In this document: piece by piece, positions 1 through 8,174 of the stretch | Numbering within the stretch: position 1 is the stretch's first letter | Layout: each line of letters begins with the position of its first letter | The notes under the pieces: model-generated | The model's database searches: none | The model's input: the letters and a program-made list of their open reading frames with translations, nothing else | Told to the model about the DNA's origin: nothing | Made by a program: the position numbers and the translations under genes | Assembly: GCA_049423065.1 (NCBI GenBank) | Contig: JBMSQB010000011.1 | Coordinates: 1-63,202 of the forward strand | DNA from: SYIM01 sp041182885 | GTDB lineage: Bacteria; Pseudomonadota; Gammaproteobacteria; Burkholderiales; Burkholderiaceae_E | Length of the DNA stretch: 63,202 bases | Direction: 5' to 3'

Positions 1-216
1 CACGACCTCGTCGGTGCGCGTGGTCGAGCGAACGTCCAGCGCGTGGAAGCTTGCGCTGCCCCCCTCGGCATGGATGGCCGCGACCAGTTCCTGTCCTTCG
101 TTTTCAAGGATGTCGGTAATGACGACGTGATGACCGGTTCTCGCGAACGCGAGCGCCGTGCCGCGCCCAATGCCAATCGCGCCGCCTGTGATGAGTACTG
201 TTCTTGCTTGGTCCAT
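1..216 (-). CDS. SDR family NAD(P)-dependent oxidoreductase (N-terminal part, runs off the window)
   Basis: Only the first 72 codons are present; the gene continues beyond base 1. The N-terminus shows a Rossmann nucleotide-binding loop, TGGAIGIGR at about residues 10-18 (the TGxxxGxG pattern of classical short-chain dehydrogenases). An acidic residue follows strand 2 (VITDI), which in this family usually favours NAD over NADP. The ATG is the only reasonable start and lies divergent to the deacetylase gene at 312, so bases 217-311 must hold both promoters. The catalytic Ser-Tyr-Lys part is outside the window, so the substrate cannot be guessed. Confidence 0.85.
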   Translation of the reverse strand, partial: MDQARTVLITGGAIGIGRGTALAFARTGHHVVITDILENEGQELVAAIHAEGGSASFHALDVRSTTRTDEVV

Positions 217-311
217 GGTGGAATCCTGTGCTCGGGTTCGGTGAAAGCTGTGCCGTTCAGCAAGTTCCGAACCATGATCACCGTGTCCGAACCTTGTTCC
301 AGGAGAACTGT

Positions 312-1220
312 GTGTCAGCCGACTCCCCGCTCGCGCCCTTGCGTCATCACCACCGATTCGATTACCAGCCCATCAGCCGGCGCCGTGACTACACCTGGCC
401 GGGCGGTGCGCGGCTTGCGGTCTATCTGGGCTTCAACATCGAGCATTTTGCGTTTGGCGAGGGGCTGGGTGCCCGGCTGGGGCCGCCTTCGCCCGAGCCA
501 GATGTGCTCAACTTCAGCTGGCGCGAGTATGGCAATCGGGTGGGGGCCTGGCGCTGCCTCGAACTGTTTGACGCGCTCAAACTGCCCGCAGGAACGCTGA
601 TCAACACCTCGCTCTACGATCATTGCCCGGAACTCATCGCCGCCTGCGTGGCGCGTGGCGACGAACTGATCGGCCACGGCCATACCAATTCGGTCCGGCA
701 GGGCGAAATGAGCGCCGAAGACGAGGCAGCGATGCTCCGCGCGTGCCGGGCACGAATTGAGCGGGAGAGCGGCGTGGTGCCAGCGGGGTGGCTGTCTCCC
801 TGGATCTCTGAAAGCGCAGTCACGCCGGATCTGCTGACCGAGGCGGGCTATCGCTACACACTGAACTGGTGCCATGACGACCAGCCGCTGCCCATGCACA
901 CGCGTTCAGGTGCGCTATGGGCAGTTCCCTATCCGCAGGAACTGAACGACATCCCGATGATCATCGCGCGACAGATGACGGCGCCGGCGTTCGCCGACAT
1001 GATCCTCGACCAGTTCGATGAAATGCTGAGCCAGTCGCGCGCCCAGCCGCTGGTGATGGGCATCGCGCTGCATCCCTACATCGTCGGTCAGCCACATCGG
1101 CTGAAGCATTTGCGGCGTGCGTTGCAGGCGCTGGCGCAGGCGCGCGACCGTGGCCAGATCTGGTTCACCACCCCCGGGAAAATCCATGAACATGTGGCCG
1201 GGCTGGAGCCTGACCGATAA
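312..1220 (+). CDS. Polysaccharide deacetylase family protein (PuuE/allantoinase-like)
   Basis: This 302-residue protein is a NodB-fold deacetylase of the kind related to PuuE-type allantoinases. Landmarks are the N-terminal FDYQPISRR segment, the metal-site-like IGHGHTNS motif, and the conserved middle block GWLSPWISES followed by LNWCHDDQP and VPYPQELNDIP, which is typical of this subgroup. These enzymes hydrolyse amide or imide bonds of cyclic ureides and similar compounds. A GTG start is chosen because AGGAGA lies 5 bases upstream; the longer upstream open frame has no ribosome site and no family similarity. No signal peptide is seen, so it is probably cytoplasmic. It is divergent from an SDR gene and followed after 60 bases by a Bug gene, so it may belong to the same uptake module. 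Confidence 0.85.
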   Translation: MSADSPLAPLRHHHRFDYQPISRRRDYTWPGGARLAVYLGFNIEHFAFGEGLGARLGPPSPEPDVLNFSWREYGNRVGAWRCLELFDALKLPAGTLINTSLYDHCPELIAACVARGDELIGHGHTNSVRQGEMSAEDEAAMLRACRARIERESGVVPAGWLSPWISESAVTPDLLTEAGYRYTLNWCHDDQPLPMHTRSGALWAVPYPQELNDIPMIIARQMTAPAFADMILDQFDEMLSQSRAQPLVMGIALHPYIVGQPHRLKHLRRALQALAQARDRGQIWFTTPGKIHEHVAGLEPDR

Positions 1221-1280
1221 CCGTCGTATGCTTGTTTGCTCGCAGACCAACAGCCGCGCAGACGGCACGAGGAGACAGGC

Positions 1281-2300
1281 ATGAACGATTCCTTCCAGGC
1301 TGGCGGACTCCCAGCCAATCCACGCCGCAGGCAGGCGCTTCGCCTGTCTGCCGGTGCCGCCTTGCCGTTCATCGCTCCGGCGTCACGGGCTCAGGCGTTC
1401 CCATCGCGCCCACTCAAGATCGTGGTGCCCTTTCCCGCGGGCGGCACCACCGATGTGGTCGCACGGGTGGTCGGCCAGCGCCTGAGCGAGAACCTGGGTC
1501 AGCCGGTGGTCATCGAAAACCGCGCTGGTGCGGGTGGGGCGATCGGTGCCGATGTCGTGGCGAAGGCGCCGCCCGATGGCTACACCCTGCTGATGCACAA
1601 CATCACCTTCCCGCTGTCGTCCGTGGCACAGGCGCTTGCCAACCGCTCGCCGTTCAATGTGGATACCGACTTTGCCGGGGTTTCAATCGCGGTGTACGTT
1701 CCGCTGGTCATGACCGCGCATCCTTCGGTGCCGGCACGCGATCTGCGGGAACTGGCGGCGTTGCTCCGAAATGATCGCAGTCTGCAATACAACTTCGGTT
1801 CCACGGGCCCGGGGTCGGCAATGCACGTGCTGGGCGAGGCATTCAAGCGAGCGGCCGGCGTCGACATGCAGCATGTTCCCTTCCGCGGCGCCGCGCCGCT
1901 CAAGCAGGAACTGCTGTCGGGCCGGATTCAGATCGGGGGGGATCAACTCTCCACATCGCTCGCCGAGATCCGTGCCGGTACGCTCAAAGCGCTGGCCTGC
2001 AATGCTTCACAGCGAACGCCTGCCTTGCCCGATGTTCCAACCGTCCGCGAACTGGGCTATCCGGAGCTCGAGCTGGAGGGCTGGAACGGCCTGTTTGTTC
2101 CAGGGAAGACGCCGCGAGACATCGTTGAAAAATTGAGCCAGGAGATTGCTGCAGTGGTGAAGCACCCCGATATCGTCAAGCGGTTTTCCGGCATGGGGGC
2201 ACAGTCGGTCGGGTCGCCTCCCGCTGACCAGGATGCCATCCTGCGGCGTCAGATGGACCAGTTTCGCGACATCATCCGCAGCCTGAAAATCGATCAATGA
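1281..2300 (+). CDS. Bug/TctC-family tripartite tricarboxylate transporter substrate-binding protein
   Basis: This is a 339-residue periplasmic solute-binding protein. The N-terminus has a twin-arginine-like segment (RRRQALRLSAGAAL) followed by a hydrophobic stretch and an Ala-rich cleavage region near residue 38. After it come the Bug hallmarks: IVVPFPAGGTTDVVAR (carboxylate-binding loop 1), VVIENRAGAGGAIG, and PDGYTLLM. The start is the ATG with GGAGA five bases upstream; an upstream in-frame start lacks a ribosome site. The stop overlaps the next start (ATGA), so it is translationally coupled to the ModA-like gene. No TctA/TctB membrane partner is adjacent, as is common for Bug proteins, so the ligand is unknown. 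Confidence 0.92.
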   Translation: MNDSFQAGGLPANPRRRQALRLSAGAALPFIAPASRAQAFPSRPLKIVVPFPAGGTTDVVARVVGQRLSENLGQPVVIENRAGAGGAIGADVVAKAPPDGYTLLMHNITFPLSSVAQALANRSPFNVDTDFAGVSIAVYVPLVMTAHPSVPARDLRELAALLRNDRSLQYNFGSTGPGSAMHVLGEAFKRAAGVDMQHVPFRGAAPLKQELLSGRIQIGGDQLSTSLAEIRAGTLKALACNASQRTPALPDVPTVRELGYPELELEGWNGLFVPGKTPRDIVEKLSQEIAAVVKHPDIVKRFSGMGAQSVGSPPADQDAILRRQMDQFRDIIRSLKIDQ

Positions 2301-3097
2301 GCCCCTCCATGATGATCAACCGGTGCAGGTCACTGTCGAACGCCTTTCTCGCCTTGATGGGCTGCGTCGTGCTGGGTACGGCGGCGCAGCCGGTCGCGGC
2401 GCAGCCGCTTCAGGTGCTGAGCGCAGGCGCCTTCAAACCGGTGGTGGTTGATATTGCCGCATCGTTCGAGGCCGAACAGCGGCGGCCATTGCGCGTCGAC
2501 AACGGCACGGCAGGCGAAATCCTGAAGCGCTTGCGGGCAGGGGAAAGCTGGGACGTCGTCATCGCGCCGCCCGGTACGCTCAAGGTCCTTGCGGACGAGG
2601 GCCGGATCGACGCTGCCTCGATCCGGCCGGTCGCCCGGGTGGCAATCGGTGTCGCGGTCAAGCGTGGCAGCCCCAGGCCAGAGATCCGGACAGTGGAACA
2701 GTTCCGCGAGGCCGTGCTGAGTGCGCGCGCACCTGCGTTCATCGATCCCAAAGCAGGTGGCTCGAGCGGCATCTATCTGGACGGACTGTTTCAGCGAATG
2801 GGTATCGCCGAGACCATTCGTCCCCGTGCAGTCCTGGTGCCTGGCGGCCTGGTCGCCGAGCGGCTGGTCACTGGCGAAGCCGATCTTGCGATTCACCAGA
2901 TCAGCGAGATCCTGCCCGTCGCGGGTGCGGAACTGGTGGGCCCGCTGCCTGACAGCATTCAGAACTTCACGGTGTATGCGGCCGCGCTGACCCGCACCTC
3001 CGGCGAAACCGCAATGGGAACGGCGCTGATCGCGTTGTTGAAAGCTCAGGGCGCAGCAGCGGTGATTCGTGCAAGGGGCATGGAACGGGTAGATTAG
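2297..3097 (+). CDS. ModA-like periplasmic substrate-binding protein
   Basis: This 266-residue exported protein has a Sec-type signal (hydrophobic core ALMGCVVLGTA, Ala-rich cleavage near residue 36). It continues with VLSAGAFKPVV, a start typical of the molybdate-binding-protein (ModA) superfamily, then DVVIAPPGTLKVLADEGRID and DPKAGGSSGIY. The family also contains many non-molybdate members found in catabolic clusters. No modB, modC or Mo-cofactor gene is nearby and the gene overlaps a Bug gene by four bases, so a role in molybdate uptake is doubtful. Binding of an organic oxyanion linked to the neighbouring flavin oxidoreductase is an inference only. Confidence 0.8.
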   Translation: MSPSMMINRCRSLSNAFLALMGCVVLGTAAQPVAAQPLQVLSAGAFKPVVVDIAASFEAEQRRPLRVDNGTAGEILKRLRAGESWDVVIAPPGTLKVLADEGRIDAASIRPVARVAIGVAVKRGSPRPEIRTVEQFREAVLSARAPAFIDPKAGGSSGIYLDGLFQRMGIAETIRPRAVLVPGGLVAERLVTGEADLAIHQISEILPVAGAELVGPLPDSIQNFTVYAAALTRTSGETAMGTALIALLKAQGAAAVIRARGMERVD

Positions 3098-3117
3098 CGG
3101 CCTTTTCAGGAGAACTT

Positions 3118-4065
3118 ATGAAGGCGGAAATCGGCACCAGCGTCCACCTGCCCAGTGCCAAAGGTTTGCTGGATGCGATCGTGCATGCCGAATCGGTCGG
3201 AATCCCTGCGTTTTGGCTCACCACGGGGGCCGGACCCGATGCGCTCACCGTGTTTGCGGCCGCCGCGCCTGCCACGCGCAGCATCCGCATGGGAACGGCC
3301 GTGGTGCCCACCTTTCCACGCAATCCGGTGGTGGTGGCCCAGCAGTCGCTCGATATCGCCTCGCTTGCCCCCGGGCGCTTCCGCCTCGGCCTGGGCCCGA
3401 GCCACGCGCCAACGATACAGAACCGCTATGGTCTTCCCTACGAACGACCGCTCGAGCACCTGCGCGAATTCGTCGCCATCGTGAAGGGGCTCCTCGCAGG
3501 CGGCACGGTGCGCTTTGCCGGCAAGCGATACACGCTGGAGGCGACGCTCTCGAGCGGTGCCGACGTGCCCATCATGGTGTCGGCGCTCCGTGCAGGATCG
3601 TTTGAGCTCGCAGGTGAAATCACCGATGGTGCGATCACCTGGCTGTGCCCGGCCCGCTACATTCGCGATGTCGGCATGCCCGCCATGGCACGGGGGGCTG
3701 AGCGCGCGGGCCGTGCGCGCCCTCCCATGATCGGTCAGGTGTTTCTCGCACTCACCGAAAGCGAGGCGGAGCTGCATGCGGCGGTCGAGCGTGGCCTCAC
3801 CTACTATCCGCGCTTACCCAACTATCAGGAGATGTTCGCTGCCGCGGGTCTGCCCGAGGCACGCGAGGGGCGCTGGTCGCAGGCCATGATCGATGCCACG
3901 GTCATTCACGGTGACGAGACCGCATGTGCGGCGAAGCTCGATGCGTTTATCGAGACCGCCGGATGCGAGCATCTGATCGTGTCGGTGCTCGCGACAGGGT
4001 CTGATCAGCAATCGTCGATCCGTCGCTCGCTGGACCTGATCGGCCGCTATTCGACCGCGCGGTAA
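3118..4065 (+). CDS. LLM class flavin-dependent (F420/FMN-type) oxidoreductase
   Basis: This 315-residue protein has the luciferase-like monooxygenase TIM-barrel pattern. Landmarks are an early SVGIPAFWLTTG segment, IRMGTAVVPTFPRNPVVVAQQ (the strand-3 to helix-3 block of the family), then GRFRLGLGPSH and VSALRAGSFELAG. Members use reduced FMN or F420 to oxidise diverse carbon sources; sequence alone does not tell which cofactor. AGGAGAA lies just upstream of the ATG and 20 bases separate it from the ModA-like gene, so it ends a three-gene run (Bug, ModA-like, LLM). The stop codon sits in the loop of a GC-rich hairpin. Confidence 0.85.
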   Translation: MKAEIGTSVHLPSAKGLLDAIVHAESVGIPAFWLTTGAGPDALTVFAAAAPATRSIRMGTAVVPTFPRNPVVVAQQSLDIASLAPGRFRLGLGPSHAPTIQNRYGLPYERPLEHLREFVAIVKGLLAGGTVRFAGKRYTLEATLSSGADVPIMVSALRAGSFELAGEITDGAITWLCPARYIRDVGMPAMARGAERAGRARPPMIGQVFLALTESEAELHAAVERGLTYYPRLPNYQEMFAAAGLPEAREGRWSQAMIDATVIHGDETACAAKLDAFIETAGCEHLIVSVLATGSDQQSSIRRSLDLIGRYSTAR

Positions 4066-4073
4066 TCGCGCGG
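4055..4073. terminator. GC-rich hairpin at a convergent gene junction
   Basis: CCGCGCG and CGCGCGG form a perfect 7-bp stem around the loop GTAAT, whose TAA is the stop codon of the LLM oxidoreductase gene. It lies between that gene and the convergent Bug gene, so it could terminate transcription from either side. There is no U-tract, so intrinsic termination is uncertain. Confidence 0.4.
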
Positions 4074-4097
4074 GCTCCTGATACTCACTCTGCTCGG

Positions 4098-5078
4098 TCA
4101 GTCCGCTCTGGGCACGCCCGCCCGCTCCACCACCTCGGTCCACTTGCGGATTTCCTCGCGTACGAACCGCTCGGTCTGCTCAGGGGTGGTGGTGATGGGC
4201 AGCGCCCCCTGATCCTGGAGGCGCTGCCTCACCTCTGGCAGCTGGAAGATCGCCGCGGTTTCGCGTGCGAGGCGATCCACCACCGCGCTGGGCGTGCCGG
4301 CGGGGGCGACCAGGATGGTCCAGGTGGCCACCTCGAAGCCAGGCATGCCAGATTCCGAGAACGACGGCACGCCGGGCAAACTCTCCATGGCCTGTGCGCT
4401 GCCCACTGCAAGCGCCCGGATCTTGCCGGCGCGAATGTTCTGCATCGATGCAAACAGATTGTCGAACATGACCGGCACATGACCCGCCATCAGGTCGGCA
4501 ATGGCCGGTGCGCTGCCTTTGTAGGGGACGTGCACCAGAGAAAGCCCATGACGCTGCGCGAGGAGTTCCATGGCCAGGTGCGGCGGCGAGCCGTTACCGG
4601 GTGAGGCGTAGCTGATTTTTCCAGGCTGCGAGCGCGCCCAGGCGATGAACTCGTTGAGGGTATTGACCGGTTGCGCGGGGTTGACGTTCAACACCAGCGG
4701 CAGCTGTCCGGTGAGACTGATCTGCGCAAAATCCCTGAGCGGGTCGTAGGGAAGCTTTCGAAACAATGCGACGTTCGTGGCGTGCGGGCCGTTACCGCTC
4801 ATGAGTAGCGTGTAGCCGTCAGGCCGGGCAGTCTGCACGGCCTGGGTGCCGACAATGCCCGATGCGCCGCCCCGGTTTTCAACGACAAATGACTGGCCCA
4901 GCCGTTTGGTGAACTGGTCGGCCAGCATGCGGGCGATCAGGTCGGTGGCCCCACCCGGCGCGAACGGCACGACGATTCGAACCGTTTGCTGGGGCCAGGT
5001 TTGGGCGTGTGAGGGACTGGCCAGCAGACCGGCAGAGAGGGCTGCCGACAGCAGACAAAGGAGGGGGCGTCGGGTCAT
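4098..5078 (-). CDS. Bug/TctC-family substrate-binding protein
   Basis: This 326-residue periplasmic binding protein carries a Sec signal (MTRRPLLCLLSAALSAGLL, cleavage after SHA). The mature part begins VRIVVPFAPGGATDLIARM, then FVVENRGGASGIVGTQ and PDGYTLLMSGN, the three ligand-loop motifs of the Bug family. It lies 35 bases downstream of the TauD-type dioxygenase on the same strand, so the two are probably co-transcribed from the divergent promoter at about 6000. That would make it the uptake component for the dioxygenase substrate (inference). Confidence 0.92.
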   Translation of the reverse strand: MTRRPLLCLLSAALSAGLLASPSHAQTWPQQTVRIVVPFAPGGATDLIARMLADQFTKRLGQSFVVENRGGASGIVGTQAVQTARPDGYTLLMSGNGPHATNVALFRKLPYDPLRDFAQISLTGQLPLVLNVNPAQPVNTLNEFIAWARSQPGKISYASPGNGSPPHLAMELLAQRHGLSLVHVPYKGSAPAIADLMAGHVPVMFDNLFASMQNIRAGKIRALAVGSAQAMESLPGVPSFSESGMPGFEVATWTILVAPAGTPSAVVDRLARETAAIFQLPEVRQRLQDQGALPITTTPEQTERFVREEIRKWTEVVERAGVPRAD

Positions 5079-5113
5079 GATGAAAATTCCCTGGGCAGGC
5101 GGGTGGGGCGGAA

Positions 5114-5986
5114 TCAGAACGGTGCGTCGCCCTGAACGGTGGTGCGGCGCATGAGGCGTCGGTACTGGTTGTCGAATTCCGTGGCGCGATGCATGGTGGA
5201 ACGGTTGTCCCAGAACACCAGGTCGCGTGGCTGCCAGCGGTGCCGGTAAAGGAAAGCCGGCTGCGTGCTGAAGTCGGTCAGCAGACAGATGAGACGGCGC
5301 CCTTCGGCTTCGTCCATACCCTCGATTGCGCGGGTGAGGCCTTCGCTCAGATAGAGCGCCTTTCGACCACTGACCGGGTGCGTACGAATGATGGGGTGGC
5401 TCACGGGCGGGGCCTGGGCCTTTTCATCGTCAGTGAGCGGCTTGCGGTGTGAGAGGTAGGTGGCGTAGTGCCAGGGATAATCATGGATGCCGCGCAGACC
5501 GGTGAGCCGCGCGCGCAGCGACTCGGGCAGCGCATCATGGGCAGCGAACATGCTGGCGAACTCGGTGTCGGCACCCTCTGGCGGGCACTCGACACCGTAG
5601 AGCATGGAGCCCAGCATGGGCCTCGCCATGTAGGACATGTCGGAATGCCAGATCATGCCGGCCCGGTCAGCACCTATCATTTCGCCTTTGTCGTTCCTGA
5701 CATTGGAGATGTAGGTCACCTCGGGGAAGTCTTCCACCGAAAAACGCTTCACAATGTGTCCGACAAGCGGCCCGAAGCGCGAGGAGAAATCAACATGCAT
5801 GGCGGGCGGAAGATCCTGGTTGCGAAACACCAGAACGCCATGCTCGACCAGCGCGGCATTGATCGCCTGGAACTGCGCCTCCGAGATAGGGCGGGACAGG
5901 TCAACGCCCTTGATTTCGGCGCCGATGTGGTCGGTGAGCGGGCAGACCTGGAGCCCGGAGGACAAGCTGGCAGCGATGGCAGACAT
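5114..5986 (-). CDS. TauD/TfdA-family Fe(II)/2-oxoglutarate-dependent dioxygenase
   Basis: This 290-residue protein has the facial-triad residues of the family: His114 and Asp116 in WHSDMSY and the distal His266 in STMHRA. An Arg in the RRTT segment near residue 281 probably binds 2-oxoglutarate. The N-terminal block GAEIKGVDLSRPIS is characteristic. Relatives oxidise taurine, alkyl sulfates, 2,4-D and other small acids; the substrate here is not determinable. The gene is divergent from a GntR/FCD regulator across a palindromic operator and leads a two-gene unit with a Bug protein, so induction by its substrate through that regulator is likely. Confidence 0.9.
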   Translation of the reverse strand: MSAIAASLSSGLQVCPLTDHIGAEIKGVDLSRPISEAQFQAINAALVEHGVLVFRNQDLPPAMHVDFSSRFGPLVGHIVKRFSVEDFPEVTYISNVRNDKGEMIGADRAGMIWHSDMSYMARPMLGSMLYGVECPPEGADTEFASMFAAHDALPESLRARLTGLRGIHDYPWHYATYLSHRKPLTDDEKAQAPPVSHPIIRTHPVSGRKALYLSEGLTRAIEGMDEAEGRRLICLLTDFSTQPAFLYRHRWQPRDLVFWDNRSTMHRATEFDNQYRRLMRRTTVQGDAPF

Positions 5987-5993
5987 GGGTCAC

Positions 5994-6017
5994 TTTGTCG
6001 GACAATGTGTCGACAAA
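5994..6017. promoter_or_regulatory. Putative GntR/FCD operator between divergent genes
   Basis: The 65-base gap between the dioxygenase and regulator starts contains a perfect 11-bp palindrome TTGTCGGACAA (5995-6005) directly followed by TGTCGACA (6008-6015). The outer ends TTTGTCG and CGACAAA form a larger inverted repeat with a 10-base spacer. TTGTC-N-GACAA matches the general shape of FadR-subfamily operators. Position and symmetry suggest binding by the adjacent regulator and control of both directions. Confidence 0.65.
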
Positions 6018-6051
6018 TCATGCGGCATAGCCCGCTGGAGTGTCAATTGAA

Positions 6052-6732
6052 ATGAGCATTCGCCAGGCCGAGGATCCCACCACCGCCAACCGGATCGCAA
6101 GCGTTCTTGCCAGGCGGATCGTCGAGGCCGAGATCGCCCCGGGATCGCGGCTTCGGGAGGTGCCCCTTGCGGCGGAGTTCGGCGTAAGCCGGGGTTCGGT
6201 CCGGGAGGCGCTGCGCATTCTCGAGCGCGACGGGGTGGTCCGAATCGAAGCGCATCGCGGTGCTCAGGTGACGCTCCTCAGTACCGATGAACTCATCGAG
6301 ATTTTTCAGGTGCGCACCGTTTTGCTCGGGCTTGCCATGGCGCTCTTCTGCGAGCGCTGCGAAGCCTCCGACCATGTCTGGTTCAAGGAGCAGATTGGAC
6401 GGCTGAAGAAAGCCGGGCGCGATACCGATTCGAAAGCCGCGTCGTTGCACGCGGATATTTCCGCAGAGATGGCGGGTTATGCGCTGCGGCGCGGGGGCAA
6501 TCTCCGGCTTGAGCGCATGTTCATGCAGATGTCGGCCCAGGTGGCCCGCTACACCCGCCTGGGATTGTCGGCAAAGGAGCGGCGACGGCAGTCAATCGAT
6601 ACCTGGCAGCAATTGTCCGAGGCACTTCGACGCCGCGATCCGTCGGCCGCCGAGCGCTGCGGGCGTACGCTGGTGACCAACACCTTCCGGTTCGCACTCG
6701 GCCAGATCGCCGGGATCCGCCCGGATCTGTAG
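6052..6732 (+). CDS. GntR-family transcriptional regulator with FCD domain
   Basis: This 226-residue protein has an N-terminal winged helix-turn-helix at about residues 10-75 (APGSRLREVPLAAEFGVSRGSVREALRILERDGVV) followed by an FCD ligand domain (about 85-220). The C-terminal helix reads SIDTWQQL where most FCD proteins have a metal-binding His, and no His follows in the last helix, so the usual metal site may be incomplete. ATG 6052 follows GGAG by 11 bases; a GTG four codons upstream overlaps that GGAG and is less likely. It probably controls its own promoter and the divergent dioxygenase, and perhaps the aminotransferase-TAXI genes downstream. Confidence 0.92.
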   Translation: MSIRQAEDPTTANRIASVLARRIVEAEIAPGSRLREVPLAAEFGVSRGSVREALRILERDGVVRIEAHRGAQVTLLSTDELIEIFQVRTVLLGLAMALFCERCEASDHVWFKEQIGRLKKAGRDTDSKAASLHADISAEMAGYALRRGGNLRLERMFMQMSAQVARYTRLGLSAKERRRQSIDTWQQLSEALRRRDPSAAERCGRTLVTNTFRFALGQIAGIRPDL

Positions 6733-6814
6733 GGCCCCATGGTTGCGGGGCGGGGGCGGGTCGCGCTCAAGGCAGCCCGCACCGTATACTCGCTCCGGAA
6801 TCCAACCGCTATCC

Positions 6815-8149
6815 ATGAAGACCACCCACGTATTTCATCGACATCTGCATCATCGTCCGCCTGTCGCGGTGTCGGGGCACGGTGCCTGGCTGGTTGACAG
6901 CGAAGGCCGTGAGTACCTTGACGCGTCGGGCGGTGCCGCGGTGTCCTGCCTGGGGCATGGCCACCCCGCGGTACTTGCCGCCATGCATGAACAGATCGAC
7001 CGGCTGGCCTTTGCGCACACCAGTTTCTTCACCACCGACGTGGCCGAGGAACTGGCGGCGCACCTGGTTGCCCGCGCGCCTGCTGGCATGAGCCACGCCT
7101 ACTTCGTGAGTGGTGGCTCCGAGGGGGTGGAGGCCGCCCTCAAAATGGCCAGGCAATATTTTCTCGAGATTGGCGAGCCGCAGCGCACCCGCTTCATCGC
7201 CCGCCGGCAGAGCTATCACGGCAACACCCTGGGGGCGCTCGCTGTGGGCGGCAATGCCTGGCGGCGCGAACCCTTCGCGCCCATCCTGATGCCGGCCACC
7301 CATGTGTCGCCCTGCTATCCCTATCGCGAACAACGCGCAGATGAATCCCTCACCGATTATGGCGAGCGGCTGGCGCGCGAGCTGAACGAGACGATCGAGC
7401 AGCTCGGCGCCGATCAGGTGATCGCGTTTGTTGCGGAAACAGTGGGCGGCGCCACCGCCGGCGTACTCACGCCGGTTCCCGGCTACTTTCGCGCGGTTCG
7501 CGAGGTCTGCGACCGCCACGGCGTGCTTCTGATTCTTGACGAGGTGATGTGTGGCATGGGGCGCACCGGCAGCCTTCATGCCTGCGAGCAGGAAGGCGTG
7601 GTGCCCGATCTGCTGGTGATCGCGAAGGGGCTGGGGGGCGGCTATCAGCCGATTGGTGCTGTGCTTGCCCAGCGGAAAATCGTCGAGGCCATGTCTGCCG
7701 GGTCAGGGTTTTTTCAGCATGGCCACACCTATCTCGGCCATGCCGTGGCCTGTGCTGCTGCGCTAGCGGTCCAGCGGGTCATCGAGCGCGACGCGCTGCT
7801 TGATCGCACACGGCAGGCTGGCGCGCGGCTTCATCATCTGCTCGAACAGGCCTTCGTCGGGCACCCGCATGTGGGCGACATTCGCGGTCGCGGGCTGTTC
7901 TGGGGGGTGGAAGTGGTGCATGACCGCGTCACCCGGCAACCGTTTGATTCAACCCTGCGGCTTCACGCACGAATCAAGCGCGAAGCGATGGCGCGTGGCC
8001 TGATGGTGTACCCCATGGGCGGAACCGTAGATGGCCGCTCGGGCGACCATGTGCTGCTTGCGCCGCCCTTCATTGCGACCGACACCGAACTTGAACTGAT
8101 TGCTGAACGCTTTCATTCGGCACTCGATGCCGCGATTTCCTCTTGTTGA
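6815..8149 (+). CDS. Class-III PLP-dependent aminotransferase
   Basis: This 444-residue enzyme has the full class-III fold signature. LDASGGAAVSCLGHGHP is the N-terminal substrate-side block, GGSEGVEAALKMARQY binds the PLP phosphate, LDEVMCGMGRTG carries the PLP-ring Asp242, and VIAKGLGGGYQPIGAV contains the Schiff-base Lys271. Such enzymes transfer amino groups from omega-amino acids, amines or aminosulfonates; the exact donor is not readable. No Shine-Dalgarno is seen before the ATG, but TATACT at 6785-6790 could be a -10 box giving a very short leader. The gene lies 82 bases after the GntR gene and 25 bases before the TAXI binding protein, so amino-compound uptake and deamination are probably linked. 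Confidence 0.92.
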   Translation: MKTTHVFHRHLHHRPPVAVSGHGAWLVDSEGREYLDASGGAAVSCLGHGHPAVLAAMHEQIDRLAFAHTSFFTTDVAEELAAHLVARAPAGMSHAYFVSGGSEGVEAALKMARQYFLEIGEPQRTRFIARRQSYHGNTLGALAVGGNAWRREPFAPILMPATHVSPCYPYREQRADESLTDYGERLARELNETIEQLGADQVIAFVAETVGGATAGVLTPVPGYFRAVREVCDRHGVLLILDEVMCGMGRTGSLHACEQEGVVPDLLVIAKGLGGGYQPIGAVLAQRKIVEAMSAGSGFFQHGHTYLGHAVACAAALAVQRVIERDALLDRTRQAGARLHHLLEQAFVGHPHVGDIRGRGLFWGVEVVHDRVTRQPFDSTLRLHARIKREAMARGLMVYPMGGTVDGRSGDHVLLAPPFIATDTELELIAERFHSALDAAISSC

Positions 8150-8174
8150 TTCTTTTTTTAGGAGACCACCCATC

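Noticed and set aside
8150..8160. T-rich run after the aminotransferase gene as an intrinsic terminator
   Set aside because: No stem precedes the T-run and a ribosome site for the next gene follows directly, so read-through is more likely.
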